Origin: Romanomermis culicivorax
Lineage: Eukaryota; Nematoda; Enoplea; Mermithida; Mermithidae
Assembly (NCBI GenBank): GCA_963922205.1
Contig: CAWUHX010000385.1
Location: 1-64,000 of the forward strand
DNA: 64,000 bases
Direction of reading: 5' to 3'
This document shows positions 10,769 to 30,789 of this stretch, piece by piece (position 1 is the first letter of the stretch; each line of letters opens with the position of its first letter). The notes under the pieces are model-generated. The model was not told where the DNA came from, did not search any database, and was given only the letters and a program-made list of their open reading frames with translations. The translations under genes were made by a program, and so were the position numbers.

Positions 10769-11311
10769 GTGAGATTACCACCGGAAGTGAACCGAATTTT
10801 ATACGTGAAAAATTTACCTTATAAAATCACGGCCGAAGAAATGTACGATATTTTTGGTAAATACGGGGCCATTAGGCAGATAAGAGTGTAAGTTTGTATG
10901 GCGTTTGTAAATATAGTTTGAATTTTTTATCGTTTCGAAATCGAAAGATTAGTAAGAGATAAACCCGTCTTACTTTTTCCATTTTTTAGAGGAAACACCA
11001 CCGAGACGAGGGGTACGGCTTTCGTTGTTTACGAAGATATTTTCGACGCCAAAAACGCTTGCGATCATCTGTCTGGATTCAACGTGTGTAATCGATATCT
11101 CGTTGTCTTATACTACCAGGCCAACAAGGTCAGTTCATTGTTTTTCAACGTTTTCCGGAACTTCCATTCCTTGTCATTAATGCGAGGAAAAATTTCCGAA
11201 AGTTTGAAAATTTTTCAGGCTTACAAACACATGGACACGGAAAAGCAAAAAGCCGAGTTGGAAAAAGTGAAGGAAAGATATGGTCTCGGAGGAGAGCTCA
11301 AAAAAGAGTAG
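10769..11311 (+). CDS. SF3B6: Splicing factor 3B subunit 6 (SF3b14a/p14)
   Basis: This small U2 snRNP protein contacts the branch-point adenosine and SF3B1 in the nucleus. Three exons: 10769-10887, 10990-11128 and 11219-11311, with codon splits that join in frame. The protein reads [19 protein letters not shown] at the start, with RNP2 as ILYVKNL. RNP1 lies in RGTAFVVYE, followed by [15 protein letters not shown] and the basic C-terminal tail ending in GGELKKE. That is 116 residues; metazoan p14 is about 125. A short 5' exon with the initiator is missing: the nearest ATG (about 10711, followed by GTAACG) does not join in frame, so the true start is unresolved. AATAAA-like AAATAAA at 11366 is a likely polyadenylation signal. 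It is convergent with, and its 3' UTR probably overlaps, the minus-strand exon at 11360-11569. Confidence 0.94.
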
Positions 11312-11359
11312 ACACTCGTTGGTTTGTATTTTTGGAATTTTGTGTGTACATTCCTTGTC

Positions 11360-11569
11360 TTAAAAAATAAATTCATTGTTTTTACTGATTTTAGTTTTGC
11401 GAGGGAGATTGAATAGGGGGTCTTTGCGTCGTCTTTCGTTGACTAGATCTACTGGAATTTCCGGATCAAATTTTTCGGCATGTTCCCATAAAGTGATTTT
11501 CGAACGATTTAATACGCGAAAGAGTGATTTTCGTAGAAGCGAACTCCTTAGAGAACGATTTTCAATTAG
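11360..11569 (-). CDS. Unrecognised terminal exon, convergent with SF3B6
   Basis: After an AG at 11570-11571 an open frame of 69 codons runs to TAA at 11360-11362. It includes SKITLWEHAEKFDPEIPVD and NERRRKDPLFNLPRKTK, with a composition and charge pattern typical of real protein rather than chance AT-rich translation. I do not recognise the family. Upstream exons would lie at higher coordinates on the minus strand; the frame at 11804-11562 overlaps in another frame and looks poorer. The acceptor GTGAATTAG is weak, so the 5' boundary is tentative. Confidence 0.45.
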   Translation of the reverse strand, partial: LIENRSLRSSLLRKSLFRVLNRSKITLWEHAEKFDPEIPVDLVNERRRKDPLFNLPRKTKISKNNEFIF

Positions 11570-12026
11570 CTAATTCACGTGAGAGTATACAGGGTGCCCA
11601 AGAAAACGGAGATTCGAGACTTTTTATCATCTCATGTTCAGCTGATGTTGCTTTTGGCTCTATTTTCTGCTGATTTATTCCTTGTTTCGTTTCTATGCCT
11701 TTTTCTCCTTTCTTTCCACATTCTGTTTCTTTATTCAGCTTCTTAGTGATTTGATTACTTCTAATAGCACAGAACCCTGCTATTCGAATAGTCAATAATG
11801 ACATTACCTTAAATAAAAAATATTGTTCGTTTTAGAATTTTTCAGTTGCATATACAGTCCAGATATATTTCGCTCATAAGAGGTGAAACTGTTTCTTTAT
11901 CCTCGAAGATCTTCATGATAAAATAAATTGATATATAATAATTTTTTGAGGTGAAAAAAATTCAGTACAAAAACAACACTAGCGGAATAAACAGCCACGT
12001 AACATAAAAATCGACAAACGAATCAT

Positions 12027-12268
12027 TCAACTATTTTTTGTTTTCCCATTCATTTTTGATTGTCGAACTTTCTTTTCGCTATGTACGGCTAACAAATCCG
12101 ATTCTTCATTATGCGTAGTCGAATATTGTTTCAATTTGGGCGATTTTTTCATGGATTTTGCGTTACTAGTACTATTATCGTTGATGATAATCGCTCGTTT
12201 ATCAATAACGACCAATTCTTGGCGCCAAAATTTCATCTTCAAGTTTTCAAAACTGACTGCGGCCGATA
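12027..12268 (-). CDS. Possible terminal exon of an unrecognised small gene
   Basis: The minus frame opens after CCGCAG (about 12263) and ends at a stop at 12027. It encodes a lysine- and serine-rich tail containing KFWRQELVVIDKRAIII. No domain is recognised. It lies 385 bp downstream of the SMSr stop on the same strand, so it could be an alternative 3' part of that gene or a separate gene. The phase does not match a simple extension of the last SMSr exon. Confidence 0.3.
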
Positions 12269-12651
12269 TGAGCTTTAATTAAAATAAGAGGGAAATTTGA
12301 AACGCAAATTTGAGAGTTGCGATTTTTAAAAAGTCTGGGTGATCTCAAAAATAAATGCATTCCAGTCAGCATAAAATTTAGACAAAACATCTTATGACCT
12401 ACACGAGGAATTTATTCGGTCCGGAGACACCGCATTTACTTAGTGAGAAACACCCTCTAGTATCCGCGCTCTATTGTCCAGTCATGGTTTTTGAGTAGAC
12501 CTCGACGATAATTATCGAATCGACGATATCCAATTTTCTGCGTTTTGACACAAAATTCAGGTTCTACTATCCCTTTGGAGAGATATCCCAATTTCTCAGC
12601 CAAAGGTTTCGAACTCTAGAAAATTTTACGGACAAATTTGAGGAATTATTT

Positions 12652-21512
<8,861 letters not shown>

Positions 21513-23695
21513 ATCGAGCGGTGCTGCATTTTGGAATCACGTTTTTTGCTTAAAAAGACAAATTAAGCTACGATATGATGCTCATGACGACGCGTGCTTG
21601 GCACGAGTTTTTTGTTTTTATGATTTATTTTTTTTATTTCATAATTAGCATATTATTAGCATATATCATGTTTACCCTTCTCGTGTTTTTAAAAAGTAGA
21701 TGTTTAGAATTTTTAGAACGCATAACAACACATAAGAATCATCTTTCGAATAGTAACTACGGCTAAATATCGCGAATATGAATTATTCTCCACATAATCT
21801 TGAAAATTGTTAAAGAAAATTAATTTCAAAAATTAGAATTGAAAAATTCTTATGTTTTCTGGATCGAACGAAAAATTAGATTGCTTGTTCACACTGATTC
21901 GATTAAGAATAAACATGCGAAAAATACGAAAACACAAAATCAAAATACAAAAACCTATACGATATGATTTGTAAGTCACGGTTTTGGATAATACGTTTTT
22001 AATTTTATGATTCGATGATACTCTCAATATTATATCAGTCGGGTTAGAATTCGATTATAAGCAACGTAAACAGTAGATGGTCTTTTCGAAACTAAAAAAC
22101 AAAATTGAAACAATAGTTCCAATATTGTTTCCTAAACAAAAAAACTGCAAGCCTCACAACCATATTTTCAATATTGAACAAATAGAAATCATCTGCTAGA
22201 AAACAGTCACGTGCAATATCGTGGTTTTTGCTAGTCTAGTAAACATCGTGATATAAAAACTACGTCAAAGTAGTACAATTTTCTCACAATGCTTTACCCG
22301 TAGATTTGAAGGACAAAGAAGACGCTGTCAAAAGGAAAACTTGTTTTTGAAAGCATCCAAAAGCGAAGATGAAAAGATATGAGCAGTCAGACTTCAAAAT
22401 TTTTTTTCGGTGATGTACATAGCTTCGATGAAATTTCTTTAACTCGATATTTTCATAATTTTTAATATCAACGAATATTTTCAATAGGAGAGGAAATTTT
22501 AACAAATTGAAAAAGTATCTACTACCAGAGTCCCCCAAGGTCAGATTTTTCAGGTAGGGTTAGTGTAGCTAATTGAATTGAAAATTCGCTGGGGTAGTGT
22601 AGCTAAATGTACACTAAACACGTCATTTTGTCTCAAAATTAGGCAACCAGTGATCACTTTTAAGGACTTTGGGTAGGGGTAATAACCCTCTAATACCCCT
22701 CCCCAAGGGGCAGTCTGTCTACTACTGTATTTTGTCCAATTAATAAAACCGGTTCTCAAAGAAAGTCTCAATTACTATACTTGATAACTGTCGAAAATCA
22801 AATTAAAAATGGAATAATCAGCACATTAAGTCAAAAAATCGCTTCGACCGAAAAATGAAAAAATGAATATCCAACAATTAAACGCCACTTATCAGGAAAA
22901 TTTTTAGAATTATGACTAATTAATTGCGTATTCCATAAGCTGCGAGAATCATATAGGCAAAGACAATTATTAATGAGTAATTTCAGGCTTATTGGCCTCC
23001 TCAGTTCATTCAGTCATACCAATTTTAATATTACAGCAATTATATCACTTCTCTTGATGAAATCTAAACTGTTGAAAACTTTATAAATGTCAATCTTAAA
23101 AAGAATTCACTCTTCTAAACATGATTTCTTGTACATAATAAATATTCAAGACATTCTTTTTCTTCTATCTCTTTCCCTGACCGAGCTTTTTAGGAAAAAG
23201 ATTCGGAAGAAGAAAATTAGGTCTCTTTTCATATTTGGCGAAAAAAATCTGAAGGTTCGATATTTAAAAAATAAATTTTGATGCCTTGTAGGAGGTTAAA
23301 ATCTCAGAATTTTCTGACGCTTTGCCCCAATCAGGACTTACATGATCAACATTTTTCATTATTCGCTCAGGTACAGCTGTTAGCATGTCTAACTTCATAG
23401 GTCAATTATCGATAGTTCTTATCCCCTCAAACGTATTATCTCATTTTGAATAAGAAATTTTGTATATTCTGTTTCAATGCGTGCGAAAATTAACATTTTT
23501 ATTAGATAGCGAAAATACTTTTACTTTTTGCACATATTTATGCCTTTAAACATAAACAATGTTGAGTCAATGAATAACATAAAAATGATTTTCAAAAAAT
23601 TTAACTTTCGACTTACAGTCAGTCGTTCAAACTTATGAAAGTATATTTTTTGCATTTGTAAAACGATAAAACGAAATACAAAATTTGAACCTTAC
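21513..23695. other. SAMD8 upstream region; no gene recognised
   Basis: AT-rich. It should contain the SAMD8 promoter and 5' UTR, but no core element can be singled out. Small frames (21575-21766 plus, 21833-22027 minus, 22284-22771 minus) lack motifs. 23290-23470 is a diverged copy of the CACTGTTTTTTCCAC-type element interior (TTAGCATGTCTAACTTCA and neighbouring blocks). Confidence 0.5.
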
Positions 23696-23828
23696 TTTTC
23701 TTGAATTCGTTTCCGGAAAAATGACTTCTCAAATATTTTGGAATGTCTTCATCACAGTTCGACAGAGTTATATCTTCAGGTAGAGCTAAACTTTCAAAGT
23801 TTGTCGGAAGTGTGCCTTGAATATCCAT
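23696..23828 (-). CDS. Possible first coding exon of an unrecognised gene
   Basis: An ATG at 23828 opens MDIQGTLPTNFESLALPED and continues to NEFKK before a strong GTAAGG donor (23695). The acidic, ordered composition is unlike translated spacer. No partner exon was found downstream on the minus strand within 2 kb and the family is not recognised. Confidence 0.35.
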
Positions 23829-24476
23829 TTAAAAAAAGTTTTCTTCCAAAAGTTCGATCCAATTGTATGACGTTTGTAGGGGTAATACAATAAATGTACA
23901 GCATAGAAATTTGGGGGGTCAGCCACAAATTCTTCTTTCAAAAGTGCTCAGAACTCAGTCAAAATTTATCAGAGTGCTTAAGACATTATTTTTTCGATGT
24001 TCCTCATTCCTCAGTGTGCTCTATCAACTCCAACGGTAAAAAATAAGTTTTTTCTAATAATTTCCAACATTTTTACATTAAATTTCTAAGTTGTCATACA
24101 GAAATGGGAGTCAGCCAGGTTCCTGTCCGGTCTCAAGACCCCCAAGAACATGCATGGGCAATACCCCACTCATATCCCTCTCTATGTCGTTACCATGTCC
24201 ACAACGCTTCACTTCCAACTACAGATAAATTTTAGTACCAAATTAGTGTACATGCTTTATGATAGCTACGCGTTGTAAAACTTGGAAAGATTCAGTAATG
24301 TTTAACTTATATGTGCATGCATATATAGGTGTCGAGCAGTGCTGTGTAATGGCAGAAAATCGTTGGTTGAAGAAAAAAAATTTTGGTTGGTCGCAGTGTT
24401 TTTTAGTGCGGCGCTAATAAAATTAAGAAATCATAGCGCACCAGGTTGAATTGAAGATCTAACTAGGCAAACATTG
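23829..24476. other. No gene recognised
   Basis: AT-rich spacer upstream of the candidate exon at 23828. No repeat, TIR or frame in it can be supported. Confidence 0.4.
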
Positions 24477-24477
24477 A

Positions 24478-24665
24478 CCCCGATGGCCCAGTGGTTACAG
24501 ACTCACAATCTCAAAGTTCAAGGATCAAACCCCAGTGCAAGCAAGGATTTATTAATATAATTCTAACTGTTATAGCCCGAAGAAGGTAGTAGGTACACTA
24601 CTGAAACGTCGCTCACCACTATATTATTGTGTGTTATATTATGTTATTCTAATAAATCTGTTTCA
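24478..24665 (+). repeat. tRNA-derived SINE
   Basis: TGGCCCAGTGGTTA matches a Pol III box A, and about 35 bases on GTTCAAGGATCAAACCCC resembles box B, without a foldable acceptor stem: a tRNA-like head. The body carries CCCGAAGAAGG, a GTAGT/ACTAC hairpin and TGAAACGTCGC, a pattern common to retroposon 3' parts. The tail is AT-rich. A hAT element is inserted right at its 3' end. Confidence 0.65.
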
Positions 24666-24674
24666 CATTTTTAT

Positions 24675-26267
24675 AAGGGATGGGCCGGATCGACTTTTTT
24701 GACGACAGCGGATCCAGATCCGGATCTTGAAAAATTTGGTTCATCTTGAGGAACAGATCCGAGCGGATCCGGATCTTTCAATAAGTATATGTACTATGTC
24801 TAATTTGTCTAAAATTGAGTTGTATGAATTTATATTCATTGGTGTCAATAGATTAATAGATTATTAATGATTGAGGTGTTCGTTTATTGAGATAGTTAAC
24901 ATGTACTAACTAGTAATTTTTATTCATTAAATTGTATTCATGCTTAGATTAATATTGGTTTCATCAGAAAGGAAATAAATAGAAATGGAAACTTTTTTCA
25001 GAAATTATGGATTCAAGTTCTTCTTTAACTAGCAGAGTATGGGACTACTTCACAGTTCACAGTGTCCCCAGATGATGAAGAAAAGGCAAAGTGCAATAAA
25101 TGCGGAATACAGTTATCCAGAAAAGGTTGTGCTACTGGATGTTAGAGGAAACATTTGGAGAGGAAACATATGACAATATACGAGTATAAGCAGTTTGCGG
25201 CTAAATAAAAAGAAGATAATGAAAATAGAAGTAATTGTGGAACAAATTGCTACTAGTATAGAAATGTTAAAGAATTAATTTTTGTGTTTTCTTTGAAGAT
25301 AGCCAAAAAATGAACCTAGCAACTCAGACACCAGATTAGAGCATGAACTTAAATCTCAAACGTCTCTGGAATTGCTTCATGCAGAAAGTGAACTTAAATT
25401 AGCACCAGCGAAAAGTGTCCCCTATGAACAGCTATTCAGTGGTGCTGGTCAAATTTATGATCCTACCAAAAATCGTTTGAAGGGTGATACTATCGAAAAA
25501 TTACTGTTTCTCAAGTATAATTTTGCTACCATTGCAGTGTTTTTTTTGTACAAGCCTGTTTGCACCTGTACAAAGATCGGGCAAAAAGTCTTTGTATGAA
25601 GAAATTTTTTTATACACTGAAAAAACCATGATCTAGCACTCGAGTTCCCGTCCTTCATAATCATCTTACAAATTAAGAAAATATACTCATAACTTTCATA
25701 AATCTGAAAAACTTCGAGTTAAACCTGAAATTTCTGAAAATTAGTTCCACGATGCTTCTCAATTCAAACTCGGCCTCATGTTTAAAATTACAGTTGCAAA
25801 AAAGTTGGAAAAATAGATTTTGACGTTCTGAAATGGCCTTTACCATACAGGTGCGTTTTCATACATACATTACATTTTCCATACCCATATAGTTTTCCAA
25901 ACAAAATTCCCCTTTTCCATACAAAAGGACTGCCAACATTTTTTCCTTTACTGGAAATTTTTTCTCCAGAAAGCACGATCTATAGAAAAATAGTATTGTA
26001 AAGAATTATAAAATCCGGCGCGAAGCGCCGGAAAATTTTTCGTGTTATCTAATACTGCAAAATTTTATGTGAATAATAATGAATAAAGATCCGATTATGA
26101 CCGGATCTTAATCATTGACAACAGTGGATCCGGATCTTAAAAAATTTGGTTCAGCGGATCCAGATCGGATCCGGATCCAAAAAAGGCTGGTTTAGCGGAT
26201 CCGGATCGGATCCGGATCCTAAAATTTAGGCGGATATCCGCGGATCCGGATACCCGGCCCATCCCTA
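24675..26267 (+). mobile_element. hAT element with internal deletion (BED and hAT-C remnants)
   Basis: Ends AAGGGATGGGCCGG and CCGGCCCATCCCTA are inverted; ATTTTTAT flanks both sides (24667-24674 and 26268-26275), a perfect 8-bp duplication. Sub-terminal GGATCCGGATC repeats occur at both ends. Near 25040-25195 a BED zinc finger is readable (VWDYFTVHSVP, then CNKCGIQLS, RKHLERKH) with a stop. Near 25370-25520 the hAT C-terminal dimerisation block reads YEQLFSGAGQIYDPTKNRL. The catalytic middle is gone, so the element cannot move by itself. Confidence 0.92.
25545..25850. repeat. Dispersed repeat shared with 58300-58790
   Basis: TGTACAAAGAT and CTTTGTATGAAGAAATTTTTTTATAC, then later TTTAAAATTACAGTTGCAAA, AAAAAGTTGGAA and TTTTGACGTTCT, have counterparts in the same order at 58315-58775. 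The copies are diverged. Here it lies inside the hAT remnant, after the hAT-C block. Confidence 0.6.
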
Positions 26268-26275
26268 ATTTTTAT

Positions 26276-27809
26276 GCGATGGTAAGGCCAATAATAGCTG
26301 ACAATGAATTCTTATTATAAGCAATCGCAAACAACATTTCGAAAATTGCTAATAAAATTAGTTCGAAATCGATATTACCTTTGGTGTTTTGCCCAAATTT
26401 ATGAAAAAGGTAGATTTACAGTCAATTTTTTGGTCATTCAGCTCGCTGACAGCACTCTCTAGCTAACTGTAGACATCAGCACATTGCTTATGTCTGGTGT
26501 CGAGTCGAAAAATTCTGTTCTAGAGTTTGGAAAAATTAAAAACAACAATGATTTAATTGTATCACTAAAAATAAACAACATCTATAATGAACCACCGCCC
26601 AGCACCTTTTATAACGGTGCCGGCAACCCGGATTGTATGCACAAAATATCTAAAACAGAGAAAAAGGTTGACGCGACTCGATTTGACTGACGAAAATGAA
26701 ATCATTTTCTATATAATTCACGCGTTAAAAACCAGCTGAAAACTGGCAAATTTCATGGAAACAGAGTTTAATAAAAATAAGTATATCAATTTTCCAGAGA
26801 TTTTTTCCCAGATATTGTCGTTTTATTTCCCATCACAAATTTCTTTCTAAAAAGATTTAAAAAATAATATGCCCAGGACTGATTAACTTTGGAACTGAGG
26901 ACGAAGTTGATTCCACGAAAATTGCATACATTTTGGTCACAAAATTGTGCCAGCCAGTTGCCAAAAATGTCTTTCCAATTCAAGCACGAAAGATTTGAGT
27001 TATCGCTCAAAACGAACAGAGAATTTTAGAAATAATACTTATTTGTCAGTACAATTTACAAATTTGTTGCAGTTATACAAACCGATGGATTGTGGGACCT
27101 AAATTGGCTCGCGTTTTTGAGCCAAATTAGGTTTAGAATATACCTATACAGAGAATTCTAGAAAAAATATTCATTTGTCAATAATGCAGTAATACAAACA
27201 AATAGGTTGTGTGACTCCTACCTGAGACCCTGGGCACCACCCTGGCCCAAAAAAATCGTCAAACACCACCTCTGAACTTTTTCCAAGACAGATTTTTTGT
27301 GATTTTTATGCATATTTTGTACGAAAAACAAGATTGCGGAACTTTTTTAGTTTTTTTGCTCGCCCACTCCCCACCCCCTTCGATAAAAAGCCCAATGACT
27401 TTCCTCCCTGGAAAATTCTTGTCTTGCGTGTCTGTTTAGAGTATACCTATAATTGGAGATTGGGGAACCTCCTCGGTCGGTCTCAGCAACATACGTGTAA
27501 TTGGTGGATTTTCTGAAAATCCTCATTCCGAGCCCCGGCTGACGCCCAGAATTTTCATTCTTTTGGTATGTTTAAACTATTAGATGTAAAGTAGATTTAT
27601 CATCTAATAAATGTTGCAAATAAATATATTGAGCATAAAAGAAACATGATTTAGTCCAGTGATCTTCAGAGATTTGATCATATAAAGAGACTAGGGAATT
27701 TCATGTAAAAATGTTGACAGTTATCAGGATAAGAGAAATTTTTTGTTGGAATTGAAAGAGCACAAAGAGAATCATTCAAAAATCAAGCTTTAAAGCGTTC
27801 TCATTCATA
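26276..27809. other. No gene recognised
   Basis: AT-rich spacer with weak frames (26484-26690 plus, 26786-27010 minus) lacking motifs. 27440-27510 holds TATACCTATAATTGG and CATACGTGTAATTGG phrases that look like broken ends of the CATACCTGTAA-type element family. Confidence 0.45.
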
Positions 27810-27999
27810 CATGTAAGATATCTAACCAGTTAGCGAGGGAGGTAATTCCAAAATTTGGGGGGGTCGAAAAAATCGCAAAAAAACGTCAAAAATTTTCACA
27901 AAAAAGATACTTTTTCCCTTTTTATCCGAGTTTGGGAGGGTTGAGTTGGGTATAGAATTGAACAAGTTGGAGCCCCAACACCCCCCCCCTAATTACAGG
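27810..27999. mobile_element. Short TA-flanked element of the CATACCTGTAA family
   Basis: Left end CATGTAAGAT after TA (27808-27809); right end AATTACAGG before TA (28000-28001). A G-run lies at about 27857 and a C-run (CCCCCCCCC) near the right end. At 190 bp it is the smallest member seen. It shares CATGTAAGA..CTAACCAGTT with the G-tract element at 6217-6687. Confidence 0.6.
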
Positions 28000-28362
28000 T
28001 ATGTTCTGATTAGTTCCAGCTCGAAAATTTTGGCAAAAAAGCTTTTTTGGGGAATTTTCGACATTTTCACCAAAAACTGGGTTTTTACGATTTTCAGGTT
28101 CATTTTTAACTCTCTCAGCAGAGTTTTTTGCCAAAGCATGGTCTTTGGTACGAAATAAATTGAAAAAAAAAATTTGAGCGTTTGAGAAATAATCGACACA
28201 AATGTTTTTGACCGGTCAAAGGCTGAATTTCGTTGATTTTCAGGCATTTTAGCGGCTGAAAAAGCAAAAGTTTTTCGGCACTAAGCTGCGAAGACTAGTA
28301 GATTTTTTTCTGGAATCATAAATCGCTTGCTCGGACAGTTTTTCTTATCTTACTCTCATACC

Positions 28363-28650
28363 TGTATCCAGGATTTTTAAAAGGGGAGGGAAGAATTTCC
28401 AACTTTTTCGGAATTTACTGAATAAAAAGAAAATCATTTTTGCAGTAAAAACGACTTGTTTTCAGTTAGTTTATGTGTGCTTTGATTAGTGGCTAAATTC
28501 TATGTTTGACGAAAAGTATATAAATATTATAATTTATAATTTGGGAATTGTGATGTATATAAGTACAATGATATTGCTAAAAATTAAAAATTTTAAAAAT
28601 TTAAGGGAGGAATTCCCCTTCCCATTCTAAATACATTCTAAATATAAATA
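28363..28650. mobile_element. TIR element, uninterrupted relative of 6083-6832
   Basis: Begins CATACCTGTATCCAGG. It matches the outer parts of 6083-6832 in reverse orientation: CGACTTGTTTTCAGTTAG, GTGGCTAAATTCTATG, TTGGGAATTGTGATGTAT and the GGGAGGAATTCCCC end. It lacks the G-tract insertion and so supplies the empty site for it. Confidence 0.65.
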
Positions 28651-28718
28651 TTCTAAATTCTAATACTGCCTATTCTGGCGCCAAATGGCGAAAAAGGTCG
28701 TTAAAACGGTGTAGGTAC

Positions 28719-29485
28719 TCTGTTTTTTTCCACATTTGCACTACAATGTGGAAAAAATTTTTGAGGTCTTTCCACAAATGTGGAAGAAAAATTTGGGGTT
28801 TTCATATTGAAAAGATGCATTTCGGTGCATTTTAGGAGGTCCAAATCTCAAAATTTTCCGGTTATAGCTTTAATAATCATTTTATTACCAAGCTCAGGCG
28901 CGGCTTTTAGCATGTCTACCTTCACTTACTATTTAATCTTTAATAGTTATAGTTTTCATCATCTTAAACGTATTATTTCATGTTTAATGGGCAATTTTTC
29001 ATATTATATCTTTATATTTAACGAAGATCCGCAATTTTTCCTTCATAGATTTTTTTGAGAAAGATCAACACGTCAACTTTCTCAACTTATTGAAGCGTTT
29101 GATGTTTTCTTAACGTAAATTCAATTCAAAAGCTTCATAGAAGTATTTTTGGAAAATTTCTACGCTTCTGACTCATAGCTTTTCGGCTAAATTTATGAAA
29201 GGTTACGAACAAATTAATGGTTTTAAAATTTTTCGAATAATAAATTTCTAGAAATTACGATTATATGATTTATGAACACAAAATTCAAATCTAACTTTTG
29301 AGAAATATGATCAGAATGATTATCAGATGCGTTAAAAAGCTCAAAAAACACTTAAATAAAGCTTTGATAAACATTTTCAAGCGAAAAACGAGGATTTTAA
29401 GACGAAAAAAATTTTTTCCACATGTGGAAAAAAATATGACCCCTTTCCACATTTGTGGAAAAAAGTTCGTGGGAAAAAAACAGTG
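28719..29485 (+). mobile_element. TIR element of the CACTGTTTTTTCCAC family, copy without insertion
   Basis: Ends CTCTGTTTTTTTCCAC and GTGGGAAAAAAACAGTG. Collinear with 7084-8058 apart from the 194-bp insertion of that copy. Flanks read GTAGGTAC on the left and TTTAGGTA on the right, a possible but imperfect duplication. The 28780-29058 frame is part of the element. It lies downstream of the exon pair at 29614-29839 on that gene's strand. Confidence 0.8.
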
Positions 29486-29613
29486 TTTAGGTATGGTTCA
29501 GACAGAGCTCAGCTCATTATATCTCCGCGCCGAAAAACTTCAATGAAAGAGAAAAAGAAAAACTTTTTTCAGCTTCTAAAATCCTCAAAAATTAAGGAAA
29601 TTTCGTCGCTTAC

Positions 29614-29839
29614 CCGAGGAAAGCTTTGCGCCATCAAGCGCATAAGCGCGACCAAACGCCCAAGATTCTTCATGTTGTGAAATGTGAACATGATGCATTT
29701 CTCGGATTGAGCTTTCCACACCCACAGTAAATTGCAATCTTCTATAGATAACATAGCTGTAACGAAAAACCTAACGTAAATTCGAAAAATAACAAACCTT
29801 CAGGTGTTGCATTCAAAGTCAACAAAAGAGCATTGTTAT
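29614..29839 (-). CDS. Two plausible internal exons of an unrecognised gene
   Basis: Minus-strand exon 29756-29614 follows CGTTACAG and ends at a strong GTAAGC donor; it encodes MLSIEDCNLLWVWKAQSE, FTFHNMKNLGRLVAL and LMAQSFPR. A 42-bp exon at 29839-29798 (NNALLLTLNATPE) joins it in frame through a GCT codon split G/CT, though its acceptor is weak. The joined sequence looks like real protein, but I do not recognise the family and no neighbouring exons were found. Confidence 0.45.
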
Positions 29840-30130
29840 CTTAGTATTCAACATCGAAAAGATCGGCACAAAATGTTTTCCTACCGATGATTTTTGGTAT
29901 GATTTATTCGCATTGCGTTCTAATCATTTATCTCCAGACGTCGAAATAAAAATAATGTTGTTACTCCGTCTGAGGATTCGCTCCTGAACCAATTTTGTAC
30001 CAAGCATAAAATGAATACGGACTACGTAGTTCAGAGCCCATTCATATCAATAAATTCACGAGCAGAATATACATTTTATTTAGCTTCTTGGAGGTAATTA
30101 AATAGCCACTGAAGAATTTTTAGTCTGAAA

Positions 30131-30789
30131 ATTGCGTTGTAGACGGGCTGGCCGACTGTACCGGCTGGGCGAATTCTATTTGAAATGGTTTATATGTATG
30201 AGTCGAACCTTATGTAAAATACTTTTGGACGAAATGTGAATAAAATTTTGCTGAATACAGGCTTCAATGTACAAGAATCATCAAAAAATGCCGGAGTGGC
30301 GCAAAAATATGCTAATATTCCACGACTGTGAAGTCCCCATGGCTTTTACCACAGCTATACCCATATATCGAAGAAAAGTAATCCTCCAGAGACATTCCAG
30401 AGTATGGCCCTTAGATAGTTTACTCAGGTAAAGACGAAATTCCGTTGTTGTTGTTCTATCTTTCTAGAAAATTCTATTTTTTGCCAAGTTCTGACATATT
30501 TCATTAATAGCTTCTTGCTACAAAAATATTAGAAAAAGTCAATAGAATCAAACAATCAAGGCTTTTATAATGAATTAAAAAATCATGAAGGGCATATTTC
30601 TGCACTTAATTAGCATATTTTGACGTCGCTCTTGCATTTTTTGATGATATTTTGTACATTGAAACCTATGTTCAGCAACATTTTATTCACATTTCGTGCA
30701 AAAACGTTTTACATAAGGTTTGACTTACATATTAACTACTTCAAATTGAATTCGGCCACCCGGTACAGTCGGCCAGCCGCTACGCAATC
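30131..30789. mobile_element. MITE/foldback element with ~200-bp inverted arms
   Basis: The left arm (30131-30325) and right arm (30585-30789) are inverted copies: GGCTGGCCGACTGTACCGG at 30148 against CCGGTACAGTCGGCCAGCC at 30761, also CATCAAAAAATGC/GCATTTTTTGATG and AAATGTGAATAAAATTTTGC with its complement. Ends are ATTGCGTTGTAGACG and CGCTACGCAAT. There is no coding sequence between the arms. Confidence 0.85.

Noticed and set aside
24478..24550. Functional tRNA gene
   Set aside because: Boxes A and B are present but no acceptor stem or proper anticodon arm forms, and a SINE body follows.
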